Assembly: GCA_030152275.1 (NCBI GenBank) | Contig: JASLHF010000207.1 | Coordinates: 1-13,201, forward strand | DNA: 13,201 bases | Source: Acinetobacter sp. | Lineage (GTDB): Bacteria > Pseudomonadota > Gammaproteobacteria > Pseudomonadales > Moraxellaceae | Direction: 5' to 3' | Part shown: positions 7,968 to 13,201 of the stretch, piece after piece | How the letters are laid out: each line of letters begins with the position of its first letter | How positions within the stretch are numbered: the stretch's first letter is position 1 | Notes under the pieces: generated by a model | Told to the model about the DNA's origin: nothing | Databases searched by the model: none | The model's input: only the letters and a program-made list of their open reading frames with translations | Translations under genes and position numbers: made by a program

Positions 7968-8837
7968 ATGAGTTTCGACCGCCACACCAAAATTGCATTT
8001 TTAGGCATGGGACTGATGGGCAGCCGCATGGCAGCCCGACTGATTCATGCCGGTTTTGAGGTTGCTGTCTGGAACCGCAGCCCGCAAGCTTGTGACGCGC
8101 TAACCGATATTGGCGCTGCTCGGCTGGAACTGAAAAATATCGGTGAGTACCCGGTTATTTTGACCTGCCTAGCGGATGATGCTGCGGCAGCAGCTGTATT
8201 TGAAAAAATTGAACCATATCTGCGGCCCAAACAAATTATTGCTGATTTTTCCAGCCTCTCAGTCACACAAACATTAATACTTGCCCAGCGCGCTGCCGGT
8301 AAAAAAGTCCAGTGGATTGACTGTCCGGTGTCCGGCGGGACGGCTGGCGCCGAACTTGGCACGCTGGTGATTTTTGCCGGCGGCGATACTGACGCGATTG
8401 AGCGTTTAAGCCTGATTTATAATGTGCTGTCGCAGCGCGTCACCCGCATGGGCAGCAGCGGTGCAGGCCAAGCCACTAAAATCTGCAATCAGCTGATTGT
8501 GGCCGCCAACAGCGCGCTGATTGCCGAAGCCGTTGCATTAGCCGCAAAAGCGGGCGTAGACACCCGCCTGCTGGCGCCCGCCCTTGCCGGAGGATTTGCC
8601 GACTCCAAACCCTTTCAAATTTTGGCGCCGCGCATGGCGTCGCATACCTTTGAGCCAATACAATGGAAAGTGCAAACACTCTCCAAAGATCTTAATAACG
8701 CTGTGCAGCTGGCTGCCTCGCATAATTTAAGCATTCCCGTTGCCTCGCTGGCGCTGCAGCAGCTGCAGGCGCATCAAGCCAACGGATTTGCAGAAAAAGA
8801 TTTGGCCACTGTCATTCAGCATATCGAAAAAGCATAA
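7968..8837 (+). CDS. NAD(P)-dependent beta-hydroxyacid dehydrogenase (GlxR/HIBADH family)
   Basis: A 289-residue soluble oxidoreductase of the 3-hydroxyisobutyrate dehydrogenase / tartronate semialdehyde reductase family. The N-terminal Rossmann motif is FLGMGLMGSRMA (11-22); N36-R37 at the end of the second strand suggests preference for NADP(H). The substrate-binding signature is DCPVSGGTAGAELGT (118-132), and the catalytic lysine is K171 in GAGQATKICNQ. ALAGGFADS near 205-213 and KDLNNA near 240-245 resemble E. coli GlxR. The next gene is a hydroxypyruvate isomerase, the same partner as in the E. coli gcl-hyi-glxR cluster, so tartronate semialdehyde is a reasonable substrate; 3-hydroxyisobutyrate or another short hydroxyacid cannot be excluded. 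The ATG at 7968 has only a weak AGAGAA ribosome binding site. Confidence 0.88.
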   Translation: MSFDRHTKIAFLGMGLMGSRMAARLIHAGFEVAVWNRSPQACDALTDIGAARLELKNIGEYPVILTCLADDAAAAAVFEKIEPYLRPKQIIADFSSLSVTQTLILAQRAAGKKVQWIDCPVSGGTAGAELGTLVIFAGGDTDAIERLSLIYNVLSQRVTRMGSSGAGQATKICNQLIVAANSALIAEAVALAAKAGVDTRLLAPALAGGFADSKPFQILAPRMASHTFEPIQWKVQTLSKDLNNAVQLAASHNLSIPVASLALQQLQAHQANGFAEKDLATVIQHIEKA

Positions 8838-8883
8838 TCCTGATAAGCTGAAAACATTCCCCCTATTGCGCAAGGAGCCGTGC

Positions 8884-9663
8884 ATGATCAAACTCGCTGT
8901 CAATCTCTCCATGATTTTTACCGAAGTTCCGCTGCTTGAACGTTTTGCCTTGGCGCGTGCACAAGGCTTTGAACATGTAGAAATTCAGTTTCCGTATGAG
9001 CTGAGCATTGAACAGATTCAAACCCAGCTGACGCTGCACGGGCTCAGTTTGTGCCTCATCAATGCGCCTGCCGGCGACCTGATGCAAGGCGGCAACGGTT
9101 TGGCTGGCGTGCCGGGCAAAGAAATTGAATTCCGTCAGGCTGTCGATCAGGCGATTCGTTACGCAGCTGCGCTGCAGGTTCCCAGCGTCAATATTTTGGC
9201 CGGTAAACAGCCGCTGGATGCCGACTTACTGCCTTGCCTGAACACCCTATCCGCCAACCTAAAAATGGCTTGCCATATGTTGTCGGACAAAGGCATTCAG
9301 CCGGTATTTGAAATGATTAACAGCACCGATATGCCGCGTTTTTTGGTACAAAATATTGCACAGGCGCAAGAAATGCTGGAAGCCGTGCAGCACCCCGCGC
9401 TAAAAATGCAATATGACTGTTACCACATGGCCATGATGGGGGAAAATGTGCTGGAAGGACTACAAGAAAATATTGATTTTATTGGACATATTCAATTTGC
9501 AGACACCCCAGGCCGGCAAGAGCCGGGAACTGGAAAAATGGACTACAGCACCATCTTTGAGTGGCTGAAAAACAGCAGCTATAGCGGCTATACCGCGGCT
9601 GAATACCGCCCCAGTCAAGCCTCAGCGCAGACTTTTGCATGGAAAGCGCAATACTTTGCGTAA
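8884..9663 (+). CDS. hyi: Hydroxypyruvate isomerase (Hyi family TIM-barrel enzyme)
   Basis: A 259-residue xylose-isomerase-like TIM barrel expected to interconvert hydroxypyruvate and tartronate semialdehyde. The opening IKLAVNLSMIFTEVP matches the RFSANLSMLF opening of E. coli Hyi. Likely metal and catalytic residues are E143 (VFEMIN), D178 and H181 (QYDCYHM), H202 and Q204 (GHIQFAD), and E240 (AAEYRP); RQEPGTGKMDY at 211-221 is a strong family signature. The length equals the family norm. The frame is open upstream to 8740, but ATG 8884 is chosen because AAGGAG lies 8 bases before it and the upstream part overlaps the dehydrogenase gene out of frame. It follows that gene by 46 bases. Glyoxylate carboligase, the usual source of tartronate semialdehyde, is not in the window. 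Related TIM-barrel sugar isomerases are the alternative. Confidence 0.87.
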   Translation: MIKLAVNLSMIFTEVPLLERFALARAQGFEHVEIQFPYELSIEQIQTQLTLHGLSLCLINAPAGDLMQGGNGLAGVPGKEIEFRQAVDQAIRYAAALQVPSVNILAGKQPLDADLLPCLNTLSANLKMACHMLSDKGIQPVFEMINSTDMPRFLVQNIAQAQEMLEAVQHPALKMQYDCYHMAMMGENVLEGLQENIDFIGHIQFADTPGRQEPGTGKMDYSTIFEWLKNSSYSGYTAAEYRPSQASAQTFAWKAQYFA

Positions 9664-9690
9664 ATGCTGCCGGCTTCGCAAGGAGCCGAT

Positions 9691-9719
9691 TTGAATTTTA
9701 GCGGCAAAACCGCTATATT
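9691..9719 (+). promoter_or_regulatory. Sigma-70 promoter for rsfS
   Basis: TTGAAT (9691-9696) and TATATT (9714-9719) are separated by exactly 17 bases, the best promoter match seen in the window. Initiation would fall near 9726, just at the in-frame ATG 9725, which makes the ATG at 9755 the better rsfS start. It also means rsfS need not depend on the metabolic genes upstream. Confidence 0.65.
9699..9715 (+). repeat. Inverted repeat inside the rsfS promoter spacer
   Basis: TAGCGG, loop CAAAA, CCGCTA: a perfect 6-bp inverted repeat filling most of the gap between the -35 and -10 hexamers. Its place would suit an operator; alternatively it is a hairpin at the end of the hyi transcript, though no T-run follows. 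Confidence 0.45.
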
Positions 9720-9754
9720 AGAGGATGAATAATTGTCAGGAAAATATACCCTCC

Positions 9755-10156
9755 ATGAATTTAGAACCATCGCCCAGCGCTTCTAATTCTCACGATTTAA
9801 CTCTCCAACACCAAAAGAAAGACGTGCAAGCTTGTCTGGCTGTGGTACGTGAAGCACTTGAAGATGTAAAAGCCAAAGAAATTGTTGAACTGAATGTCAG
9901 CTCAATCAGCAATGTTTCAGACGCAATTGTTATTGCCAGCGGCACATCGACCCGCCACATTAAATCTCTAGCGGATAATGTCGCTGAAGAAGCCCGCAAA
10001 GCAGGTTTCCGCCCTATTGGTGTTGAAGGTGAACGTGATGCTGAGTGGATTCTGATTGATCTCGGTTTAGTTGTGGTGCATGTGATGCTTCCAACTGCAC
10101 GCAAATTCTATGATTTGGAAAGCCTTTGGCGCACAGCACCTGAGTCTGTGGCTTAA
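9755..10156 (+). CDS. rsfS: Ribosomal silencing factor RsfS (YbeB/Iojap family)
   Basis: A 133-residue protein that binds ribosomal protein L14 on the 50S subunit and blocks joining with 30S, saving resources in stationary phase or starvation. The conserved domain runs from about residue 22 to 125: KAKEIVELNV at 39-48, SDAIVIASGTSTRHI at 55-69, EGERDAEWILIDLG at 91-104 and VHVMLPTARKFYDLESLW at 108-125. The first 20 residues are polar and variable. An in-frame ATG at 9725 would add 10 residues, but it falls at the predicted transcription start and has GAGG directly against it; the ATG at 9755 has AGGAAAA about 11 bases upstream. rlmH, a common downstream partner, is absent; a terminator follows 12 bases after the stop. 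Confidence 0.93.
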   Translation: MNLEPSPSASNSHDLTLQHQKKDVQACLAVVREALEDVKAKEIVELNVSSISNVSDAIVIASGTSTRHIKSLADNVAEEARKAGFRPIGVEGERDAEWILIDLGLVVVHVMLPTARKFYDLESLWRTAPESVA

Positions 10157-10168
10157 GCCTTCTATCTC

Positions 10169-10198
10169 AAAAAAGCGGTCACCTTGACCGCTTTTTTT
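10169..10198 (+). terminator. Strong, probably bidirectional terminator after rsfS
   Basis: AAAGCGGTCA pairs with TGACCGCTTT around a 3-base loop (CCT), giving a stem of up to 13 bp when flanking A/T pairs are counted. Seven T residues end it on the plus strand and six on the minus strand, so it can stop rsfS and also anything coming from the decayed region on the right. Confidence 0.92.
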
Positions 10199-10234
10199 GC
10201 GCTTTCTTTCAGGCTCAACAATCAAAATCAATGT

Positions 10235-10357
10235 TTAAAGCAGGCTGTGCAAATTCGCCAGCGGAAATGCCTGTTTCACTGACTCTCAGTTTCGTGCATA
10301 AATTTGATCTGCACGCATTGGACCATAAAATTCACAAAATAATTCATACAGCGCTGT
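10235..10357 (-). pseudogene. Tail of an unrecognised gene fused to the amtB remnant
   Basis: Read on the minus strand, one frame from 10357 gives protein-like sequence containing FCEFYGPMRADQIYAR, then a TGA at 10288-10286, then ESVKQAFPLANLHSLL and a TAA at 10237-10235. The TAA lies 37 bases before the bidirectional terminator, exactly where a minus-strand gene convergent with rsfS should end. The residues do not resemble AmtB. I read it as the last 40 or so codons of a lost gene, joined to the amtB 5' end by a deletion and since broken by a stop. I do not recognise the family. The coding nature is judged only by residue composition and position, so it may be chance. Confidence 0.4.
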
Positions 10358-10605
10358 CACCGCCAAGGCAAACCTCCATATCGTTCTTCATCAGCACATT
10401 CACAGTATTTTTACTGCGTACTGAACCACTTTCAATCATGTCAAAACCCGCTTGCATGAAGAACACCAAAATGCCGTCTAAGCCCCCTATACTATTGAGT
10501 GAAATACGTATTTCTTGAATATTGCTGGCCATTTGCGGATCTGCAGGCCAATTGTTCAATGCTGCCAACCCCAGCGATAAGGCAAGCACGTATATTTTTT
10601 TTCAT
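10344..10605 (-). pseudogene. amtB: Decayed 5' fragment of an ammonium transporter gene (amtB)
   Basis: The start ATG at 10605-10603 has a strong ribosome binding site (GGGGAGGA, about 5 bases before). A run of eight A follows; seven would give MKKIYVLALSLGLAAL, a normal AmtB signal peptide, so an extra A has shifted the frame and the real start now meets a TAG after 35 codons. Beyond the shift the frame reads as AmtB: ASNIQEIRISLNSI, then ILVFFMQAGF, then SGSVRSKNTVNVLMKN and CLGG. Near 10475-10490 the usual WVLLAG-like helix is replaced by GGLDG, one residue shorter. Similarity stops after CLGG, near 10357, and a TGA ends the frame at 10346-10344. About 80 of the roughly 400-450 residues of an Amt protein remain, so it cannot function as a transporter. 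Confidence 0.85.
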
Positions 10606-10715
10606 GATTATCCTCCCCCTCAAGAATCATCATGCTGCATAACAGCGCTTACGTATTGGGCTGCAATAATATTTTGCATTCAATTGAAACATCATTTTTT
10701 AGTCATTCATTTTTA

Positions 10716-10732
10716 TGCACATTTTTGGTGCT
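10716..10732 (-). promoter_or_regulatory. NtrC-type binding site upstream of the amtB remnant
   Basis: TGCACATTTTTGGTGCT matches the NtrC dyad TGCACCN5GGTGCA closely, with both half-sites nearly complete. It lies about 110 bases upstream of the amtB start codon, a normal distance for an NtrC enhancer site of a glnK/amtB promoter. I could not find a GG-N10-GC sigma-54 element between it and the ATG; there is no GG on the minus strand there except in the ribosome binding site. The rest of 10606-10795 is AT-rich and holds no gene that I can see. Confidence 0.6.
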
Positions 10733-10795
10733 TGATCACATAAAATCATTCCGATAACGATCTTTTAAAAGCATAAGGACTCAAATCACAGACAT

Positions 10796-10820
10796 AAAAA
10801 AACCACCCGAAGGTGGTTTT
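10796..10820 (-). terminator. Terminator of the pnt operon
   Basis: AAAACCACC and GGTGGTTTT pair around a CGAA (minus strand TTCG) tetraloop, with seven T residues at the minus-strand 3' side. It lies 66 bases past the pntB stop. On the plus strand it has only four T residues, so it mainly serves pntB. Confidence 0.88.
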
Positions 10821-10834
10821 CATCTCTCTCAATC

Positions 10835-10880
10835 CCTCTTTATAAAAGAGGAGAAATCAAGCCCCCTTTGTCAAAGGGGG
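10835..10880. repeat. Pair of adjacent REP-like hairpins
   Basis: Two small perfect hairpins between pntB and its terminator: CCTCTTT/AAAGAGG with a 3-base loop (10835-10851) and CCCCCTTT/AAAGGGGG with a 3-base loop GTC (10862-10880), 10 bases apart. This combination looks like the paired intergenic palindromes that recur in Acinetobacter genomes; that memory needs a genome search. They would be transcribed in the pntB 3' end and may protect the message. Confidence 0.55.
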
Positions 10881-10886
10881 ATTAGA

Positions 10887-12341
10887 TTAGTGTCCGCCGC
10901 CATTAATGGCTTTAGTCATATCTTCTACAACTTTCTTGGCATCACCGAAGATCATCATCGTCTTGTCGTTATAGAACAAGTCATTGTCTAGACCCGCATA
11001 ACCGGTCGCCATAGAACGCTTGATCACCATAATGGTACGCGCTTTATGCGCTTCCAAAATCGGCATGCCGTAAATTGGAGAACTTGGATCATCTTTTGCT
11101 GCTGGGTTAACCACGTCATTCGCGCCAATCACCAATACAACGTCTGTTGCAGGGAAATCAGAGTTAATCTCGTCCATTTCCAGAATGTCTTCATAGGCAA
11201 CGTCTGCTTCTGCAAGCAATACGTTCATATGACCCGGCATACGGCCTGCTACAGGGTGAATCGCAAAACGTACGGTTACGCCTTGTTCTTTCAAAATTTC
11301 ACACAGCTCTTTGACCGCATTTTGTGCACGGCCTTGCGCCATACCGTAACCCGGTACAATCACCACGCTGTCCGCATTTGACATCAAGAAGCCAGCATCG
11401 TCTGCAGAACCTGAACGGTGGTTGCGCTGCACTTTTTCACCATTATCCGATGCTGCAACTGCTGTACCGCCCATTGCACCGCCAAATAATACGTTGATGA
11501 TTGAACGGTTCATCGCTTTACACATAATGTAAGACAGAATCGCACCTGAAGAACCCACCAGTGAACCGGCAACGATCAGCATGTTGTTTTCTAATGTGAA
11601 ACCAATACCTGCTGCTGCCCAGCCTGAGAATGAGTTCAGCAGCGATACCACTACTGGCATATCACCGCCGCCCACTGGCGCAATCCATACCCAGCCAAAT
11701 GCCAGCGCAAGTACTGTCATTGCCCAGAATGCATTCATGTTGCCTGTAGTGAAGAAGTAGATACCGCACACCAGCATCGCGAGGAAAATGAGGGCTTGAA
11801 CCGGTTTTACCCAGCCGCCTGAAATGGTTTTCGCCCATTTTTTCGCAGCCAATTTACCGTAAGCAAACACCGAAGCCGTAAAGGTGATCGCACCGACGAA
11901 ACAGCCCACGAACAATTCAAATAAATGAACTTTGCTCATGTGTGCATGTTCAACACCTGCCGCGGTTAAAGCCGCTTCATTTTCAGCAAATAGTGCAGAC
12001 AGCTGGTTGTTGTGCAGAATTGCAGCAATAGCAATGAGTACGGCAGCCAGACCAACCAATGAGTGCATCAGTGCCACAGTTTCAGGCATTTGCGTCATAG
12101 GCACAGTGCGCGCGCGGGCAATACCGACAATCGCGCCCAGCACCATTGCGCCGCCGATCAGCCAAATGACAGGATTATTAGCGACAAAGAATGTGGTGAT
12201 CACTGCAATCGCCATAGCAATCATGCCGTAACGGTTGCCTTGAATCGCTGTTTTAGGGCCTGACAAGCCGCGCAGCGTCAGGATAAAAAGAATGGCGCCA
12301 ATCAAGTAGAACCAATTTGCATATTCACGAATGAATTCCAT
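10887..12341 (-). CDS. pntB: NAD(P) transhydrogenase subunit beta
   Basis: A 484-residue membrane protein, the beta subunit of proton-translocating transhydrogenase, which uses the proton gradient to make NADPH from NADH and NADP+. The N-terminal part (about 1-275) has around eight or nine membrane helices, including MHSLVGLAA with H93, equivalent to the proton-channel histidine, and LLNSFSGWAA near 234-243 with a conserved asparagine. The C-terminal NADP(H)-binding domain has VPGYGMAQGRAQ (329-340), HPVAGRMPGHMNVLLAEA (362-379), GANDVVNPAA (406-415) and KRSMATGYAG (441-450). It is a little longer than the E. coli protein, from an insertion around 112-135. It follows pntAb by 3 bases, with AGAGGG upstream as ribosome binding site. 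Confidence 0.97.
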   Translation of the reverse strand: MEFIREYANWFYLIGAILFILTLRGLSGPKTAIQGNRYGMIAMAIAVITTFFVANNPVIWLIGGAMVLGAIVGIARARTVPMTQMPETVALMHSLVGLAAVLIAIAAILHNNQLSALFAENEAALTAAGVEHAHMSKVHLFELFVGCFVGAITFTASVFAYGKLAAKKWAKTISGGWVKPVQALIFLAMLVCGIYFFTTGNMNAFWAMTVLALAFGWVWIAPVGGGDMPVVVSLLNSFSGWAAAGIGFTLENNMLIVAGSLVGSSGAILSYIMCKAMNRSIINVLFGGAMGGTAVAASDNGEKVQRNHRSGSADDAGFLMSNADSVVIVPGYGMAQGRAQNAVKELCEILKEQGVTVRFAIHPVAGRMPGHMNVLLAEADVAYEDILEMDEINSDFPATDVVLVIGANDVVNPAAKDDPSSPIYGMPILEAHKARTIMVIKRSMATGYAGLDNDLFYNDKTMMIFGDAKKVVEDMTKAINGGGH

Positions 12342-12344
12342 TGA

Positions 12345-12665
12345 TTAACCCTCTTTTTTCTTTTGCTTAGGTTTAAACATTTCCAGCATGCGCGCAGTCA
12401 CTGCGAAACCGCCGAAAATATTGATGCTTGCTAAAAACACAGCCACTGCGCCCAGCACGCTGACCACATTAATGCTTTGGAACTGCACATTCGCATCGAC
12501 CACACCTGGGATGCCTACAGTCTGCAGCATCGCGCCGACGATAATGATCGAGGACAGCGCATTCGTCACTGCCATCAGCGGTGTATGCAGCGCAGGCGTT
12601 ACCCCCCAAACCACGTAGTAGCCCACGAAAATCGCAAGGACAAAAATCGTAATCGTTTCAACCAT
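12345..12665 (-). CDS. pntAb: NAD(P) transhydrogenase subunit alpha, membrane part (PntAb)
   Basis: A 106-residue protein equal to the C-terminal membrane part of E. coli PntA. Three hydrophobic helices lie at about 3-22, 33-53 and 66-91. Family signatures are VVWGVTPALHTPLMAVTNALSSII (18-41) and the later FGGFAVTARMLEMF (84-97), after which the chain ends in a lysine-rich cytoplasmic tail. It starts 11 bases after the pntAa stop with AAGGAGAG upstream, and ends 3 bases before pntB. The alpha subunit is thus split in two polypeptides, as in Rhodospirillum rubrum, not fused as in E. coli. Confidence 0.95.
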   Translation of the reverse strand: MVETITIFVLAIFVGYYVVWGVTPALHTPLMAVTNALSSIIIVGAMLQTVGIPGVVDANVQFQSINVVSVLGAVAVFLASINIFGGFAVTARMLEMFKPKQKKKEG

Positions 12666-12676
12666 GATGACTCTCC

Positions 12677-13201
12677 TTAGCCGCGCTTCAGCAGCACTTG
12701 ACCGCTATGAGTTACAAGAAGGGCTTTTTGTATTTCTTCTTCTGGATTCAGCGCAAAGTTTTTCTCTGCATCAAATAATGTTTCTAAGAAATTAAAAACG
12801 TTGCGGGCATAAAGCGCCGAAGCTTCAGTCGAAACCGTAGACGGAATATTGGGAATACCTAAGATTTTGACGCCATTTTCTGTCACGACATTTTCACCGC
12901 ATACAGAACCTTCAACGTTGCCGCCGGTTTCTACCGCCATGTCTAAAATGACTGACCCCGGTTTCATCTTCGCCACAGTTTCAGCTTTGATGAGACGCGG
13001 CGCATCACGGCCAGGCAGCAATGCGGTTGTAATCACGATATCGGCATTCGATACGGCTTTATCGACAATGATGGCTTGGTCACGGATATAGTCTTCACCC
13101 GGCATCCAGCCATAACCGTTTTTCGCCGCATCGGCCGCTTTTTGCTGTTCTTCCGGTGACATCGGCACATCTAGCCACTTACCGCCCAGCGATTCAACCT
13201 G
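12677..13201 (-). CDS. pntAa: NAD(P) transhydrogenase subunit alpha part 1 (PntAa), C-terminal part
   Basis: The last 174 codons of the NAD(H)-binding domain I protein; the start lies beyond the right edge and the frame is open from 13201. It begins in QVESLGGKWLDV, just after the NAD-binding Rossmann core. Features seen: VITTALLPGRDAPRLI near 56-71, GSVILDMAVETGGNVEG near 82-98 and GIPNIPSTVSTEASALYARN at about 115-134, all typical of transhydrogenase domain I and shared with alanine dehydrogenase-like folds. The protein ends in LLKRG without membrane helices, showing that the membrane part is the separate next gene. A short GTG or ATG start at 13168/13162 would give an incomplete domain and is not a real start. 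Confidence 0.95.
   Translation of the reverse strand, partial: QVESLGGKWLDVPMSPEEQQKAADAAKNGYGWMPGEDYIRDQAIIVDKAVSNADIVITTALLPGRDAPRLIKAETVAKMKPGSVILDMAVETGGNVEGSVCGENVVTENGVKILGIPNIPSTVSTEASALYARNVFNFLETLFDAEKNFALNPEEEIQKALLVTHSGQVLLKRG

Noticed and set aside
10231..10518. Plus-strand open frame of 95 codons
   Set aside because: It is exactly antisense to the amtB remnant and the gene tail, both of which read as real protein on the minus strand.
10606..10715. Sigma-54 promoter (-24/-12) for the amtB remnant
   Set aside because: No GG-N10-GC pattern exists on the minus strand in this stretch, so I did not annotate one despite the NtrC-type site.
10716..10820. A Rsm-type small RNA that would partner GacS
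   Set aside because: Only one GGA lies here and there are no repeated GGA hairpin loops or a clear plus-strand promoter; the terminator is better explained by pntB.
11932..12231. Plus-strand open frame of 99 codons opposite pntB
   Set aside because: Its alanine/threonine/isoleucine-rich translation is the mirror of membrane helices in pntB.
1..13201. CRISPR array, tRNA, rRNA, transposase or prophage genes
   Set aside because: No direct-repeat/spacer array, cloverleaf, rRNA stretch or transposase/phage motif was seen on either strand.

Overview
This window looks like chromosomal DNA from a gammaproteobacterium, most likely Acinetobacter (Moraxellaceae). The evidence is gene order and protein style: a gacS gene divergent from cysM, an exonuclease gene, rlmD and relA; a transhydrogenase with a split alpha subunit; and a pair of intergenic hairpins that resemble Acinetobacter repeats. 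Base composition is moderate, with no compositional island obvious by eye. The genus call comes from remembered synteny and was not checked by a search.

Left block (1-4053, minus strand): cysM, a PolB-type 3'-5' exonuclease gene, rlmD and relA (cut by the window edge) run in the same direction with gaps of 56, 6 and 23 bases, so they could be one transcript. It joins cysteine synthesis, a nuclease, 23S rRNA methylation and the stringent-response synthetase. The part of RelA that is visible has lost the residues needed to hydrolyse (p)ppGpp.

Middle block (4207-10198, plus strand): gacS encodes a full unorthodox sensor kinase (HAMP, HisKA, ATPase, degenerate receiver, true receiver, HPt). Then come three metabolic genes: a crotonase-fold enzyme with an unusual active site, a GlxR/HIBADH-type beta-hydroxyacid dehydrogenase, and a hydroxypyruvate isomerase. 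The last two match the glyoxylate/hydroxypyruvate/tartronate semialdehyde branch, but glyoxylate carboligase is not in the window. rsfS follows with its own good sigma-70 promoter and ends at a strong bidirectional terminator.

Degenerate gap (10199-10886): no intact gene. On the minus strand lies the decayed 5' end of an ammonium transporter gene (amtB) with an intact ribosome binding site, a frameshift in the A-run after the start codon, and a well-preserved NtrC-type site upstream. Its 3' side is abruptly joined to what looks like the tail of a different gene. Near pntB there is a terminator and two adjacent hairpin repeats.

Right block (10887-13201, minus strand): pntAa (partial), pntAb and pntB encode the proton-pumping NAD(P) transhydrogenase in its three-polypeptide form, in one tight operon.

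Most of the window is ordinary core genome. I found no clear new system. The points most worth checking are the amtB/NtrC scar, the chimeric gene tail beside it, and the small crotonase/dehydrogenase/isomerase cluster.
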